Shown: positions 8,567-18,093, counted from the stretch's first letter. The stretch is 64,000 nucleotides of DNA from Modestobacter altitudinis (GCF_005930475.1 NZ_SJEW01000004.1:99302-163301), one strand, 5' to 3'. Notes: generated by a model not told the origin, from the letters alone. Made by a program: numbers and translations.

Positions 8567-10065
8567 ACCCTGCGCCGCAGGGTCCACACATCGGGGGCTC
8601 CGTCCAGGACACCACCGGCGGGGTCGTCGGTGCCGGGCCAGCTGCGGCGCACCAGGTCGGTGTCGGGGTGCCAGACCTCGCGCACGACCAGCGCCATCAG
8701 CAGCAGCAGGGCGACGTCCCGCAGGCCGACGGCGAGGTAGAACCACTCGACGTCCACCCCCCGGTCGTCCGCGCCCAGGTAGTAGAGCATCGTCAGCGTC
8801 CACACCAGCGCCTCGGTCGCCTGCCACAGCAGCAGCGAGCGCCACCGCGGTCGCGCCAGCACCGCCAGCGGGAGCAGCCACAGCGCGTACTGCGGGCTGT
8901 AGACCTTGTTCACCAGCAGGAACGCGGCGACCAGCAGGAACGCCAGCTGCGGCAGTCGCGGGCGCAGTGGCGCCGCCAGCGCCAGCCAGGCGACCCCGGC
9001 CGCGCACAGCACCAGCAGGACGGCGACGGTCGCGTTGAGCACCGTGGGGCTCTCGCCCTCGGCCAGCGGCCCGTCCAGGAAGCCCGGGAACCAGTGCAGC
9101 GCGATGGCCCAGATGCTCTCCGGGTTCGCCGGGCGGGTGCCGTTCAGCTCGAAGAAGCGGGCCCACTTCCCCGGCGCGAGGACGGCGATCGGCAGGTCGA
9201 CCGCCAGCCAGGCCACCCCCGCGGCGACCGCCGTCGTCAGCCACGGCCGGAGCCGGCCGGCGCGCAGGCACAGCACCAGCAGCACGCCGATGACCAGCAC
9301 CGGGTAGAGCTTCGCCGCGATCCCCAGCCCGAGGAGCACCCCGGCGACCACCGGCCGCTGCCGCGCCCAGGCCCACATGCCCAGCGTGGTCAGCGCGACC
9401 GCGAGCAGGTCCCAGTTGGTGAAGGCGTAGAAGAGCAGCACCGGGGACAGGCCGATCATGGCGGCGTCCCACGGCCGGCGGCCGCTCAGCCCGAGCACGC
9501 CGCGGGTGACGAGCAGCGCCAGCAGCGACAGCAGCAGGCAGGTGACGACGTAGTAGGTCTGCACCGGCACCGACTCCGGCAGCAGCCCGCCCCCGGCGGC
9601 CAGCCCGTCGTAGCCGCGGGCGATCACCGCCGCCAGCTGCATCAGCCCGCCGCTGAGCACCGGGTACTCCACGGCGGAGTCCAGGTAGGGCACCTCGCCG
9701 GTGGACAGGCCGTGGATGCCGAACAGCGGGACGGCGTCGTTGTAGCAGAGGTGCGTGTACTGCTTGGACCCGCTCCAGTCGCCGTTCGCGCACGGCGCCT
9801 GCTTGGCCCAGGCGATGCTCAGCACGAGCACGGTGAACAGCAGGCAGACCCGCAGCGGCGTCCAGAACAGCGCCCGGCCGGTGACCGCGTGCCGGCCCCA
9901 CGGGCCGCCCACGGCCTCACTGGCCTGGACGGCGACCGGGTCGGTCCAGGTCGGGACGACGCGGTCCGGCCACGGCGGTGCGGCCACCTGCGGCGGCACG
10001 GACACCTCGGGCCCGCCCCCCGGCTGGTCGGCCGGGACGGACGGGCCCGTCGGTGTTCCGCTCAC
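8521..10065 (-). CDS. Integral membrane glycosyltransferase, GT87/DUF2029 family
   Basis: This encodes 514 residues: a Pro-rich cytosolic N-terminus of about 65 residues, then 10 or more hydrophobic segments. The first large periplasmic loop contains DSAVEYPVLSGG, with an acidic residue near the expected catalytic position of GT-C enzymes, and a later loop has FFELNGTRPANPESIW. The family uses polyprenyl-phosphate sugars to extend cell-envelope glycans such as mannans and arabinans. The exact acceptor is unknown. Its place between ponA and the ribosomal operon matches the mycobacterial Rv0051-type gene, supporting an envelope role. It shares an operon direction with ponA (24 nt apart), and its 3' end lies antisense to nfo. 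Confidence 0.83.
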   Translation of the reverse strand: MSGTPTGPSVPADQPGGGPEVSVPPQVAAPPWPDRVVPTWTDPVAVQASEAVGGPWGRHAVTGRALFWTPLRVCLLFTVLVLSIAWAKQAPCANGDWSGSKQYTHLCYNDAVPLFGIHGLSTGEVPYLDSAVEYPVLSGGLMQLAAVIARGYDGLAAGGGLLPESVPVQTYYVVTCLLLSLLALLVTRGVLGLSGRRPWDAAMIGLSPVLLFYAFTNWDLLAVALTTLGMWAWARQRPVVAGVLLGLGIAAKLYPVLVIGVLLVLCLRAGRLRPWLTTAVAAGVAWLAVDLPIAVLAPGKWARFFELNGTRPANPESIWAIALHWFPGFLDGPLAEGESPTVLNATVAVLLVLCAAGVAWLALAAPLRPRLPQLAFLLVAAFLLVNKVYSPQYALWLLPLAVLARPRWRSLLLWQATEALVWTLTMLYYLGADDRGVDVEWFYLAVGLRDVALLLLMALVVREVWHPDTDLVRRSWPGTDDPAGGVLDGAPDVWTLRRRVQPARASRSSVISSA

Positions 10066-10089
10066 CTGGTCAGTCTGCCTGCCGGCAGC

Positions 10090-12546
10090 TCACCGGTTCG
10101 ACGACGTCGGTATCGGCACGCCCGACGTGGCCGGCCCGGGGTCCACCGTCGGCGTCGTGGTGTCCGTCTCCTCGGGCTGCTGGGTCTCCTGCGTCGGGGT
10201 CGTCGTGGTCGGCGTCGGACGGCTGTAGGACGGCGTCGAGGTCGACGTCTGCCGCGGTGCCTGGCTCGAGGTCGCCGGCGCCCGGGCCGTGGTGGTGGCC
10301 GCCGGTGCCCGGGTGGTCTGCACTGCGACGCCCTTGCCGGTGTCGCCCTTGATGATCGCCTTGGTGGGCAGCGGCTCCTCGGGGGTGCCGTCGAGGACGG
10401 TGTCCATGAACTCCTGCCAGATCTGCCCCGGCAGGCCCGAGCCGTAGATGATGTTCCCCTGCACGTTGGTGATGGGCGCGAGACCCTGGCTGCCCATCCA
10501 CACCGCGGTGGAGATCGAGGGGGTGTACCCGACCATCCAGGCGTCGGAGTTGTCGGTGGCGTTCAGCCCCTGCGTGCCGGTCTTGCTGGCCACCGGCCGG
10601 TTGCCGTCCAGCGGGCGCTTGGAGTAGGCGGCGACGCCCTCCAGCGCGTAGGTGGTGTCGTTGGCGACGTCGGCCGGGATCACCTGGTCGGCGGTCTCGC
10701 TGCCGTCGACCGTCTTGAGCACCGCACCCGCGCCGTCGGCGACCTGGGCCACGAAGTGCCGCTGGTGGTGGACGCCACCGGCGGCGAGGGTGGCGAAGCC
10801 GACGGCCTGGTCGATCGGCCGCACCTCGTACTCACCGATCCCGATCGCACCACCGGTCTGCCCGTTCTCCGGGCTGGCCAGCGACGTCTTGCCGCGCAGC
10901 GCCGCCGGCACCGAGGTGCTGTCGGGCCACTGGTCGCCGATCCCCATCGCCGCCCGGGCCGTCTCGGCCACCTCAGCCGGTCCGACCTCGTAGGCCAGGC
11001 CGTAGAAGGTGGTGTTCAGCGACCGGGTGATCGCCTCCCGCAGGGTGCACGCCCCGCACTGGGCGTTGCCGGAGTTGACCACCGGCTTGGTGCGGTCCTT
11101 GAAGGTCTGCGGCGAGCTGCCGTCCCGGCGGGCCTCGACGCTGATCCCCTGCTGGAGCGCCGTGGCCAGCGCGTAGGGCTTGAACGACGATCCCGGCTGC
11201 TTGTAGGCCTGGGCGTAGTCGGTCGTGTCGGCGTTCGGGTCCTCGCTGGTGCGCGCCGAGTTGCCGTAGTAGGCCAGCACGCCGCCGGTCCGCGGGTCGA
11301 CCGAGACGAGCGCCTCGCGCAGCAGCCCGACGTCCTCGCCCTCCATGACGTCGTTGACCGAGGCGACCGCGGCGTCCTGGTAGCGCTTGTCGACCGTGGT
11401 CGTCACCCGGAGCCCCTGCGTCTCCACGTCGGTGTAGCCGTAGGACGAGCCCTCCAGCTCGGCCAGCACCTGGTCGACGATGAGCCCCTCCGGGCCCGAG
11501 GGGATGCCCAGGCCGGCGCCGTCGTCCGGGAGCACGACCGGGTACTGCGCGGCCGCCCGGGCGGAGGAGTCGAACCAGGTCTGCTCGACCATGGCGTCCA
11601 GCACCTTGCCCCAGCGGTCCTGCGCCTCCTCGGGGTTGGACTCGGGGTCGTAGTAGTTCGGGCTGCGCACCAGGACGGCGAGGACGGCGCCCTGCTCGGC
11701 GGTGAGGTCGGCGGCCTTGACGCCGAAGTAGGTCTCCGCTGCCGCCTCGATGCCGTAGGCGCCGCGGCCGAAGTAGATGGTGTTCAGGTAGTTCTCCAGG
11801 ATCTCGTCCTTGGAGTACTCGTTGTCCAGCTTGATGGAGAGGAAGAGCTCCTTGAACTTGCGGCTGAACGTCTGGTCCGAGCTCAGGAACGCGTTCTTCA
11901 CGTACTGCTGGGTGATCGTCGAGCCACCCTGGGTCGAGCCGCCGGTGAGGTTGTTCCAGGCCGCCCGGACGATGCCGGTGAACGAGATGCCCGGGTCGTT
12001 GTAGAAGTTCCGGTTCTCCGCCGCCAGGATCGCGTTCCGCGCGGGCTCGGAGACCTGGTCCAGACCGACCTCGATGCGGTTCTCGCTGCCCAGCCGGGCC
12101 ATCTCGGTGACGCCGTCGGAGTAGTAGACGATCGTCGTCTGCTGGTTGGTCACCGACTCCGGCGTCGGCACGTCGGTCGAGGCGTAGACCACGCCGACGA
12201 AGACGCCGAGCAGCACCAGCATGCTCAGGAACATCCCGACCAGGACCTTCAGCCAGCGACGCCGCCGCTGCTTCCCGGTGCGCTTCCTCTTCCCGCCGCC
12301 CGGCGGGCGACCCCGGCCGCTGCCGCCGGGCCGGCTGCCGCCCGTGGGCGGCTTCGCCGGGGGACGGCCACCGCCGCCGCCGCTGCCGCTCGAGCGGACC
12401 GGGGACGAGGTGCGGGGCCGACCTCCGGACGCCGGCCGGCGTGCGGCGCCGGCCCCGCTGCTCCCGGACCCGGCGCTGCGGGCCTGCGGTGGGCGGCGAC
12501 CCGAGCCGGCGGAGCCGACGCGGGCGGTCTGGTCGTGGGGAGGCAC
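10090..12546 (-). CDS. ponA: Class A penicillin-binding protein (bifunctional transglycosylase/transpeptidase)
   Basis: This encodes 818 residues. A basic, Gly/Pro-rich cytosolic N-terminus (1-98) precedes one membrane helix (99-120). The GT51 transglycosylase domain (about 140-330) has AAENRNFY (Glu of the EDRxF motif, here ENRNF) and GGSTITQQ. The transpeptidase domain (about 370-690) has SSFK (catalytic Ser453), SLN (509-511) and KTG (655-657). The tail after about 720 is Thr/Pro-rich and disordered. It polymerises and crosslinks peptidoglycan outside the membrane. The gene neighbours (DUF5318 upstream, GT87 downstream) are the same as around mycobacterial ponA1. Confidence 0.95.
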   Translation of the reverse strand: MPPHDQTARVGSAGSGRRPPQARSAGSGSSGAGAARRPASGGRPRTSSPVRSSGSGGGGGRPPAKPPTGGSRPGGSGRGRPPGGGKRKRTGKQRRRRWLKVLVGMFLSMLVLLGVFVGVVYASTDVPTPESVTNQQTTIVYYSDGVTEMARLGSENRIEVGLDQVSEPARNAILAAENRNFYNDPGISFTGIVRAAWNNLTGGSTQGGSTITQQYVKNAFLSSDQTFSRKFKELFLSIKLDNEYSKDEILENYLNTIYFGRGAYGIEAAAETYFGVKAADLTAEQGAVLAVLVRSPNYYDPESNPEEAQDRWGKVLDAMVEQTWFDSSARAAAQYPVVLPDDGAGLGIPSGPEGLIVDQVLAELEGSSYGYTDVETQGLRVTTTVDKRYQDAAVASVNDVMEGEDVGLLREALVSVDPRTGGVLAYYGNSARTSEDPNADTTDYAQAYKQPGSSFKPYALATALQQGISVEARRDGSSPQTFKDRTKPVVNSGNAQCGACTLREAITRSLNTTFYGLAYEVGPAEVAETARAAMGIGDQWPDSTSVPAALRGKTSLASPENGQTGGAIGIGEYEVRPIDQAVGFATLAAGGVHHQRHFVAQVADGAGAVLKTVDGSETADQVIPADVANDTTYALEGVAAYSKRPLDGNRPVASKTGTQGLNATDNSDAWMVGYTPSISTAVWMGSQGLAPITNVQGNIIYGSGLPGQIWQEFMDTVLDGTPEEPLPTKAIIKGDTGKGVAVQTTRAPAATTTARAPATSSQAPRQTSTSTPSYSRPTPTTTTPTQETQQPEETDTTTPTVDPGPATSGVPIPTSSNR

Positions 12547-12670
12547 GCGGTGGCCCCTTCCTGCAGTCGTGGGAGACCGGGCCGCGACGTGGTCGCAGGC
12601 CGGTGGCCCCAGGGTGACGTCTTCAGCTGTGTGCCGCGGTGAGCGGGCGGCGGTGCACGGCCAGCAGCGA

Positions 12671-13138
12671 CTACTCGGTCGCCGCCCGGCGGCGGGTCCT
12701 GCGTGGTGCGCGTCCCGGGACCGGTTCGGCCCCCAGGACGTAGGAGGTGACGAGGTGGTTCCAGCCGCAACCGCGGCACACCTCGACCGTGTACACGGAG
12801 AACTCGTCCTGCGCGGCGTCCATCCGGGCCAGTTCGCGCCCGGTCTTCGCCTGCCCGGACACCGGCCCGAGCCCGTCGCCGTAGACGTAGCTGACCAGGG
12901 TCAGCCGGTCACGGCGGCAGATCGGGCACGGGGAGTCGGTCGCCTCACCGTGGTACCTCGCCGCCCGGGACAGGTACGGGCTCGCGTCGCAGACCTCGAA
13001 CAGACCGGTCCGTCCGGCGTGCACCTCGGCCAGCAGCGCGCGCCTCTGCAGCGCGTAGTCCACCACCGACCGTCGTCCGGGCACGGCGCCAATGTACGCA
13101 ACGGAGCCCTGCTGGGGACCCTCTCCGGATGTCGACAT
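12671..13138 (-). CDS. DUF5318 zinc-ribbon-like protein
   Basis: This encodes 155 residues. Two Cys pairs are visible, SPCPICRRD and [11 protein letters not shown], which could bind one zinc ion, and the conserved opening is [15 protein letters not shown]. The family is small, actinobacterial and of unknown function, and lies next to ponA in Mycobacterium and Streptomyces. ATG at 13138 is taken as the start; an in-frame GTG at about residue 19 would give a form starting closer to the conserved part. The C-terminus is Arg-rich. It is divergent from padR; the PadR operator is 58 bp upstream of its start and might influence both genes. Confidence 0.78.
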   Translation of the reverse strand: MSTSGEGPQQGSVAYIGAVPGRRSVVDYALQRRALLAEVHAGRTGLFEVCDASPYLSRAARYHGEATDSPCPICRRDRLTLVSYVYGDGLGPVSGQAKTGRELARMDAAQDEFSVYTVEVCRGCGWNHLVTSYVLGAEPVPGRAPRRTRRRAATE

Positions 13139-13195
13139 GGGACTCGTGGGGCCAGCGTGAGCTGCTCGCCCCCGGTGCGGGCACTGTTGCGCCCG

Positions 13196-13216
13196 GATGT
13201 ATCGTACCGATACATC
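13196..13216. promoter_or_regulatory. Perfect palindromic PadR-type operator
   Basis: Arms GATGTATCG and CGATACATC are perfect 9-bp inverted repeats around TAC, 36 bp upstream of the padR start. The half-sites match the ATGT...ACAT pattern bound by PadR-family repressors. It is strikingly AT-rich against its surroundings. The obvious role is autoregulation of padR and the downstream ino1 gene. Confidence 0.8.
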
Positions 13217-13252
13217 GATCCGGTGACGTCCGGGGGACCAGGAGGTGGCGCC

Positions 13253-13867
13253 GTGCTCGAGTTCGCCATCCTGGGGCTGCTTCAGCAGGCGCCCATGCAC
13301 GGCTACGAGCTGCGCAAGGAGCTCGCCGCCGTCCTCGGTGGCCTCCGGTCGATCTCCTACGGGTCGCTCTACCCGGCGCTCAAGCGGATGCAGGCCGCCG
13401 GGCTGATCGCCAGCGACGACCCCACCCCGCGCTCCCTGCTGCCGGCCGACGCCCCGGCGCTGACCGGACGCCGCGGGAAGGTCGTCTATGCGATCACCGC
13501 CGAGGGCAAGGAGCGCTTCGCCGAGCTGGTCAGCTCCACCGGCCCGGAGGCCTACGACGACGAGGGGCGCTTCGGCGTCCACCTCGCGTTCTTCCGGCAC
13601 ACCGCGGCCGACGTCCGGCTGCGGATCCTCGAGGGCCGGCGGCGCACCGTCGAGCGGCAGCGCGACCGGCTCATGGACTCGCTGCGGCGCACCCAGGAGA
13701 AGCTCGACCGCTACACCCTCGAGCTGCAGCGGCACGGCCTGGACTCCGTCGACCGCGAGGTCCGCTGGCTCACCGAGCTGATCGACAGCGAGAAGGACGA
13801 CGCCCGGGCCGAGGCCGCCCGCGAGCAACCACCCGAGACGGCACCACCCAGCACCACCAGCACGTGA
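13253..13867 (+). CDS. PadR-family transcriptional regulator
   Basis: This encodes 204 residues. The N-terminal winged helix (1-90) opens with the family signature [19 protein letters not shown] and includes [18 protein letters not shown]. The C-terminal half is a coiled-coil dimerisation domain ([27 protein letters not shown]). The GTG start at 13253 has GGAGG 7 nt upstream. It lies 50 nt before ino1, an arrangement also seen in mycobacteria (Rv0047c/Rv0046c), so it probably controls inositol phosphate synthesis together with itself. The ligand is unknown. A perfect operator lies just upstream. Confidence 0.93.
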   Translation: MLEFAILGLLQQAPMHGYELRKELAAVLGGLRSISYGSLYPALKRMQAAGLIASDDPTPRSLLPADAPALTGRRGKVVYAITAEGKERFAELVSSTGPEAYDDEGRFGVHLAFFRHTAADVRLRILEGRRRTVERQRDRLMDSLRRTQEKLDRYTLELQRHGLDSVDREVRWLTELIDSEKDDARAEAAREQPPETAPPSTTST

Positions 13868-13917
13868 TCGGCACACACAGTCCGGGCCCGGGAGGGCCCG
13901 TCGGAGGGAGACAGTCC

Positions 13918-14997
13918 ATGGCATCGGTCAAGGTCGCCATCGTCGGCGTCGGCAACTGCGCCGCCTCGCTCGTCCAGGGGGTCGAGTACTACCGCAACGC
14001 GGACGAGTCCGCGTCGGTCCCGGGCCTCATGCACGTCCGGTTCGGCGACTACCACGTCTCCGACGTGGAGTTCGTGGCCGCGTTCGACGTCGACGCCAAG
14101 AAGGTCGGCCGCGACCTCTCCGAGGCCGTCTTCGCCAGCGAGAACAACACCATCAAGATCTCCGACGTCCCGCCGCTGGGCGTGACCGTCCAGCGCGGCA
14201 CCACCCTGGACGGGCTGGGCAAGTACTACCGGGAGATCGTCGAGGAGTCCGACGAGCAACCGGTGGACATGGTCACCGCGCTGCGCGAGTCCGGCGCCGA
14301 CGTGCTGGTCTGCTACCTCCCGGTCGGTTCGCAGCAGGCGGCGGAGTTCTACGCTCAGGCCGCGATCGACGCCCAGGTGGCCTTCGTCAACGCCCTCCCG
14401 GTCTTCATCGCCGGCACCCCCGCGTGGGCTCAGAAGTTCACCGACGCCGGCGTGCCGATCGTCGGCGACGACATCAAGAGCCAGGTCGGCGCCACGATCA
14501 CCCACCGCGTCCTCGCCAAGCTGTTCGAGGACCGCGGCGTGCAGCTGGACCGCACCATGCAGCTCAACGTGGGCGGCAACATGGACTTCAAGAACATGCT
14601 CGAGCGCGAGCGCCTGGAGTCCAAGAAGATCTCCAAGACCCAGTCGGTGACCAGCCAGGTCGACCGGGACATGGGCAAGGACAACGTGCACATCGGCCCG
14701 TCGGACCACGTGCCGTGGCTGTCGGACCGCAAGTGGGCCTACGTCCGCCTCGAGGGCCGCGCGTTCGGCGACGTCCCGCTGAGCCTGGAGTACAAGCTCG
14801 AGGTCTGGGACTCCCCGAACTCGGCCGGCATCATCATCGACGCCGTCCGCGCGGCCAAGATCGCCAAGGACCGCGGCATCGGCGGCCCGATCCTGTCGGC
14901 GTCCTCGTACTTCATGAAGAGCCCGCCGGTGCAGTACGACGACAGCGAGGCCCGCGACGCCGTCGAGGCCTTCATCCGCGGCGACATCGAGCGCTGA
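13918..14997 (+). CDS. ino1: Inositol-3-phosphate synthase
   Basis: This encodes 359 residues. The NAD-binding Rossmann motif is [16 protein letters not shown] (residues 6-21). Other family blocks are [39 protein letters not shown] and [16 protein letters not shown]. It converts glucose-6-phosphate to inositol-3-phosphate, the first step to phosphatidylinositol and, in actinobacteria, mycothiol. The length is that of the short bacterial form. ATG at 13918 has GGAGGGAG upstream. It follows padR, probably in one transcript, and is closed by a strong hairpin 10 nt after the stop. Confidence 0.97.
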   Translation: MASVKVAIVGVGNCAASLVQGVEYYRNADESASVPGLMHVRFGDYHVSDVEFVAAFDVDAKKVGRDLSEAVFASENNTIKISDVPPLGVTVQRGTTLDGLGKYYREIVEESDEQPVDMVTALRESGADVLVCYLPVGSQQAAEFYAQAAIDAQVAFVNALPVFIAGTPAWAQKFTDAGVPIVGDDIKSQVGATITHRVLAKLFEDRGVQLDRTMQLNVGGNMDFKNMLERERLESKKISKTQSVTSQVDRDMGKDNVHIGPSDHVPWLSDRKWAYVRLEGRAFGDVPLSLEYKLEVWDSPNSAGIIIDAVRAAKIAKDRGIGGPILSASSYFMKSPPVQYDDSEARDAVEAFIRGDIER

Positions 14998-15007
14998 TCG
15001 CGGACCA

Positions 15008-15044
15008 CTGAGGGGCCTGGACCGCATCGGTCCAGGCCCCTCAG
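15008..15044 (+). terminator. Terminator after ino1
   Basis: A perfect 16-bp stem (CTGAGGGGCCTGGACC and its complement) with loop GCATC, 10 nt after the ino1 stop, followed by a short CTGTTCC stretch. Confidence 0.9.
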
Positions 15045-15054
15045 CTGTTCCTCC

Positions 15055-15060
15055 TAGGCT
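15055..15060 (+). promoter_or_regulatory. Predicted -10 box of the lipoprotein gene (leaderless type)
   Basis: TAGGCT ends 7 nt before the ATG at 15068; no ribosome site is present in between. Confidence 0.55.
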
Positions 15061-15067
15061 GGCCGCC

Positions 15068-15847
15068 ATGCGCTCTCCCCGTCGTCCCGGTCCGGTCCGG
15101 CTGGTCGTGCTGGCGGCCGTCGCGGCGCTCGTCGCGGTGCTGACCGGTTGCAGCGAGGACGAGGCGCCCGACCGGGCCGCCGGCGACCCGGTCACCGCCG
15201 CGGAGGCCGACGTCCTGTCCCAGGTGCTCTACGCCGACCGCCAGGCCGGCGGCGCCGACGTCGAGGTCAGTGCGCCCTACGCGGAGGGCGCCGTGCTGAC
15301 CCTGACCGGTGAGGTCGACTTCAGCCGGGACACCGGCCGGGCGCAGGCGGTGACCACCTACGCCAACGGGCAGCCCGAGGAGACCCGGACGCTGTTCTTC
15401 AGCGAGACCGACCTGTGGCAGGGCGACGTCCCGGGGCTGGCCGACGCGCTGAGCGCCGCGGGGCTGCCGGCCGCCACGTACGCCCGGCGGCCGATCGTCA
15501 CCGGCGGCTCGACCGGCACCGCGTCGCTGCTGGACGTGCTGGTGCAGATGGTCACCCGCTTGTCGGCGCGCGCGGCCGACGACCCGCGGTCCTTCGACGC
15601 CTACACCTGGGCCGGCTCGCAGTCGGTGAACGGGGAGCTCGCCTCGGTCTTCCGGAGCGGGACCGGCGCGGAGGTCTCGGTGGCCGCGGACAGCGAGCTG
15701 CTGGTCCAGTACGTGACCCCGCTGCAGGACTTCGAGGTGACGATCACCCTCGCCGACCACGGGCCGCGGGACATCACGCTGCCGGCCGACACCGACACGG
15801 TGGACACCACGCAGCACCCGGAGATCGCCAGCGCGCTGGGCATCTGA
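15068..15847 (+). CDS. LppX/LprAFG-family lipoprotein
   Basis: This encodes 259 residues. The signal peptide has Arg residues, an Ala/Val core and lipobox LTGC (Cys28). The mature domain, about 45-250, shows the alternating beta pattern of the LppX_LprAFG fold (VLTLTGEVDFSRDTGRAQA, TLFFSETDLW, VSVAADSELLVQYVTPLQDFEVTITL). Proteins of this fold carry lipids across the periplasm or bind lipoglycans in mycobacteria. The cargo here is not known. The gene has its own promoter directly after the ino1 terminator and ends at a bidirectional hairpin shared with yqgE. Confidence 0.75.
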   Translation: MRSPRRPGPVRLVVLAAVAALVAVLTGCSEDEAPDRAAGDPVTAAEADVLSQVLYADRQAGGADVEVSAPYAEGAVLTLTGEVDFSRDTGRAQAVTTYANGQPEETRTLFFSETDLWQGDVPGLADALSAAGLPAATYARRPIVTGGSTGTASLLDVLVQMVTRLSARAADDPRSFDAYTWAGSQSVNGELASVFRSGTGAEVSVAADSELLVQYVTPLQDFEVTITLADHGPRDITLPADTDTVDTTQHPEIASALGI

Positions 15848-15855
15848 GAACGAGA

Positions 15856-15894
15856 CAGGAGGGGGCGGCCTCTTCCCCAGGTCGCCCCCTCCTG
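15856..15894. terminator. Bidirectional terminator between lipoprotein gene and yqgE
   Basis: A 12-bp perfect stem, CAGGAGGGGGCG and CGCCCCCTCCTG, with a 15-nt loop, lies between two convergent genes. Confidence 0.85.
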
Positions 15895-15961
15895 CGGCCT
15901 CTTTCCTACCAGGTCCGCGCGCCCGGGACCAGCGACACGCATCCGGACCGGCGCTGCCGGC

Positions 15962-16630
15962 TCAGTTCGCGGAGGGGTCCGCCGGTGCGGTCGACAGCAC
16001 GGCGAACCGACCGGACTGGCGGCGCAGCACCGCACGCCACAGCTCCGGGCCGGAGACCGCGGCGAGCACGTCGCCCGGTTCCCCGTCGACGCAGGCCCAG
16101 GCGCCCTCGGCGAGCTCGACGGCCAACTGCCCGGCGGACCACCCGGCGTACCCGGCGAACACCCGTAGGCCCTCGATCTCGCCGCCCAGCAGGTCGGGGT
16201 CGCCGTCCAGGTCGACCAGGTGCACCCGGCCGGCCACCTGCCGCAGGCCGCTGTCGGCGTCCAGCGGGCCCTCCCCGCTGCGGGTGGCCAGGCACAGCGC
16301 CGTGTCGGTCTCGCAGGGCCCACCGACGTGGAAGACGCCGGGCTCGACGGCCAGCTCCGACCAGCCGGGCAGGACGTCGCCGATGCCGACCTCGCTGGGC
16401 TGGCCGAGCACGACGCCGATCGTGCCGGTCTCGGAGTGGTCGAGCACGTAGACCACGCCACCGGCGAACGTCGGGTCGGTCAGCGCGGGCATGGCGATCA
16501 GCAGGGACCCGGGCCGGACGTCGTCCAGGGAACCCACGGAGAGGACGGGGGCGGCGTCGCGCCGACGTCGTCCGGCAGCCTGTCCGGCTGGACGACGCTC
16601 GGGGTCGGGTGACGAGGGCACCGGGTTCAT
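15962..16630 (-). CDS. YqgE/AlgH family protein (DUF179)
   Basis: This encodes 222 residues. After a basic N-terminus of about 30 residues comes the family core: PGSLLIAMPALTDPTFAGGVVYVLDHSETGTIGVVL, then VFHVGGPCETD and FAGYAGWSAGQLAVELAEGAW. It is a cytosolic protein of unknown biochemical function, widespread in bacteria; AlgH affects alginate production in Pseudomonas, but that does not transfer directly. It reads away from the MFS gene across a gap of about 100 bp, as in Mycobacterium tuberculosis Rv0038/Rv0037c. The start codon is ATG with a possible CACACT -10 box 8 nt upstream. Confidence 0.9.
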   Translation of the reverse strand: MNPVPSSPDPERRPAGQAAGRRRRDAAPVLSVGSLDDVRPGSLLIAMPALTDPTFAGGVVYVLDHSETGTIGVVLGQPSEVGIGDVLPGWSELAVEPGVFHVGGPCETDTALCLATRSGEGPLDADSGLRQVAGRVHLVDLDGDPDLLGGEIEGLRVFAGYAGWSAGQLAVELAEGAWACVDGEPGDVLAAVSGPELWRAVLRRQSGRFAVLSTAPADPSAN

Positions 16631-16728
16631 CGCCCCCCAGTGTGCATCAGCGCGGGGCCGGAGGGGCGACGCAGCGCCCGCCTCCCGCTCGGCTGGCGGT
16701 CACCGGGAGGCGACGTAGTGTGGCCCGG

Positions 16729-18063
16729 GTGCAGCATGCGCCCACCACCGTGCGCCACCTGCTCCGCCGCGGGGACTTCCGCAGGCTGTTGCTGACTCGG
16801 TTGTCCTCCCAGTTCGGCGACGGTGTCTTCCAGGCGGCGCTGGCCGGCACGGTCCTGTTCAACCCGCAGTCGGCGGCCGACCCGATCGACGTCGCGGCCG
16901 GGTTCGCCGTGCTGCTGTTGCCCTACTCCCTGGTCGGCCCGTTCGCCGGTGTGTGGTTGGACCGGTGGAGCCGCCGGCAGGTGCTGCTGGTCGCCAACGT
17001 GGTCCGCGCCGTCCTGGTGCTGGCCGTCGCCGCGCTGGTGCTGGCCTCGGTGCAGGGCGTCGGGTTCTACGTCGCCGGGCTGCTCGTGTTCTCCGTGAAC
17101 CGGTTCGTGCTCTCCGCGTTGTCGGCGGCGCTGCCGCACACCACCGACGAGCCCTCGCTGGTCTCGGCGAACGCCCTGTCGACGACGGCCGGGGCGATCG
17201 CGTCGGTGCTCGGCGGCGGCGCCGCGATCGGGGCGACCCAGCTCATCGGCCGGGGTCCCGGGGGCTACGCCACGCTGGCCCTGTTCTCCGCCCTGCCGTA
17301 CCTGGGGGCCTCGGCGATCGTCTCCGGCTTCCGGCGCCCCTACCTGGGGCCGGACCACCTGACGCTGGCCGCCACGGTGAGCGCCCGGGACGTGCTGCAC
17401 GGCATGCTCGCCGGCGCGCGGCACGTGGTCGCGCACCCCCCGGCGACGGCGGTGCTCTCGGTGATGGCCGTGCACCGGGTCTTCTACGGGCTGCTGACGC
17501 TGATGACCCTGCTGCTGTACCGCAACACCTTCACCGCCGGCTCCAGCCTCTTCCCCGGCGGCCTGGCCGGCCTGGCCGAGGTGCTCGCAGCCGGTGCCGC
17601 GGGCACGCTGCTGGCCGCGGCAGTCACCCCTGCGGCGGTGCGCCGGTGGGGCAAGGCGGCCTGGGTGGTCGGCATGCTCGTGCTGGCCGCGGCCGGCCAG
17701 CTGGTGCTCGGCGGGCTGTTCGAGCCCCCCGCCGTCGTGGCCGCCGTCCTGACCCTGGGCTTCGTCGCCCAGGGCATCAAGATCTGCGTCGACACCACGC
17801 TGCAGGAGGCCGTGGAGGACGACTTCCGCGGCCGGGTGTTCTCCGTCTACGACACGCTGTTCAACGTCTTCTTCGTGGTCGCCCTGCTGGCCGGGGCCTT
17901 CCTGCTGCCGGCGTCGGGGATCAGCTGGCCGCTGCTGGTCGTGATCGGCGCCGGGTACCTGGTCACCGCGGTCGTCTTCGCCCGCTGGGCCCGCAGCCAG
18001 GCCCAGCGAGCGGAGCACCCCCCGCTCGCGCTCAACCCTCGCCTGAGTTCAGTGGAGTCCTAG
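16729..18063 (+). CDS. Major facilitator superfamily transporter
   Basis: This encodes 444 residues with about 12 hydrophobic segments. After RRLLLTRLSSQFGDGVFQAAL come the typical MFS loop 2-3 motif (GVWLDRWSRRQVLLVANVVRA, with D-R-x-x-R/K) and a second-half loop motif near RRWGKAAW. The GTG start at 16729 is chosen because a TAGTGT -10 box ends 7 nt before it; an upstream in-frame extension would overlap other genes and lacks membrane segments. The substrate is not predictable. The gene pairs with yqgE in a conserved divergent arrangement. Its stop lies inside the hairpin element at 18054-18091. Confidence 0.9.
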   Translation: MQHAPTTVRHLLRRGDFRRLLLTRLSSQFGDGVFQAALAGTVLFNPQSAADPIDVAAGFAVLLLPYSLVGPFAGVWLDRWSRRQVLLVANVVRAVLVLAVAALVLASVQGVGFYVAGLLVFSVNRFVLSALSAALPHTTDEPSLVSANALSTTAGAIASVLGGGAAIGATQLIGRGPGGYATLALFSALPYLGASAIVSGFRRPYLGPDHLTLAATVSARDVLHGMLAGARHVVAHPPATAVLSVMAVHRVFYGLLTLMTLLLYRNTFTAGSSLFPGGLAGLAEVLAAGAAGTLLAAAVTPAAVRRWGKAAWVVGMLVLAAAGQLVLGGLFEPPAVVAAVLTLGFVAQGIKICVDTTLQEAVEDDFRGRVFSVYDTLFNVFFVVALLAGAFLLPASGISWPLLVVIGAGYLVTAVVFARWARSQAQRAEHPPLALNPRLSSVES

Positions 18064-18091
18064 CGCATCGTCTTCCGAGCGTTGGGACTCC
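18054..18091. repeat. Hairpin element, copy 1 (ATCGTCTTCCGA loop)
   Basis: Arms GGAGTCCTAGCGC and GCGTTGGGACTCC pair over 13 positions with two wobbles, around the loop ATCGTCTTCCGA. The stem includes the MFS stop codon. It is near-identical to the copy at 19075-19112 and probably acts as a terminator. Confidence 0.8.
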
Positions 18092-18093
18092 GC

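Noticed and set aside
8668..12642. 1324-codon plus-strand frame opposite the GT87 and ponA genes
   Set aside because: It is composed of Gln/Arg/Pro/Gly-rich noise antisense to two genes with clear catalytic motifs.
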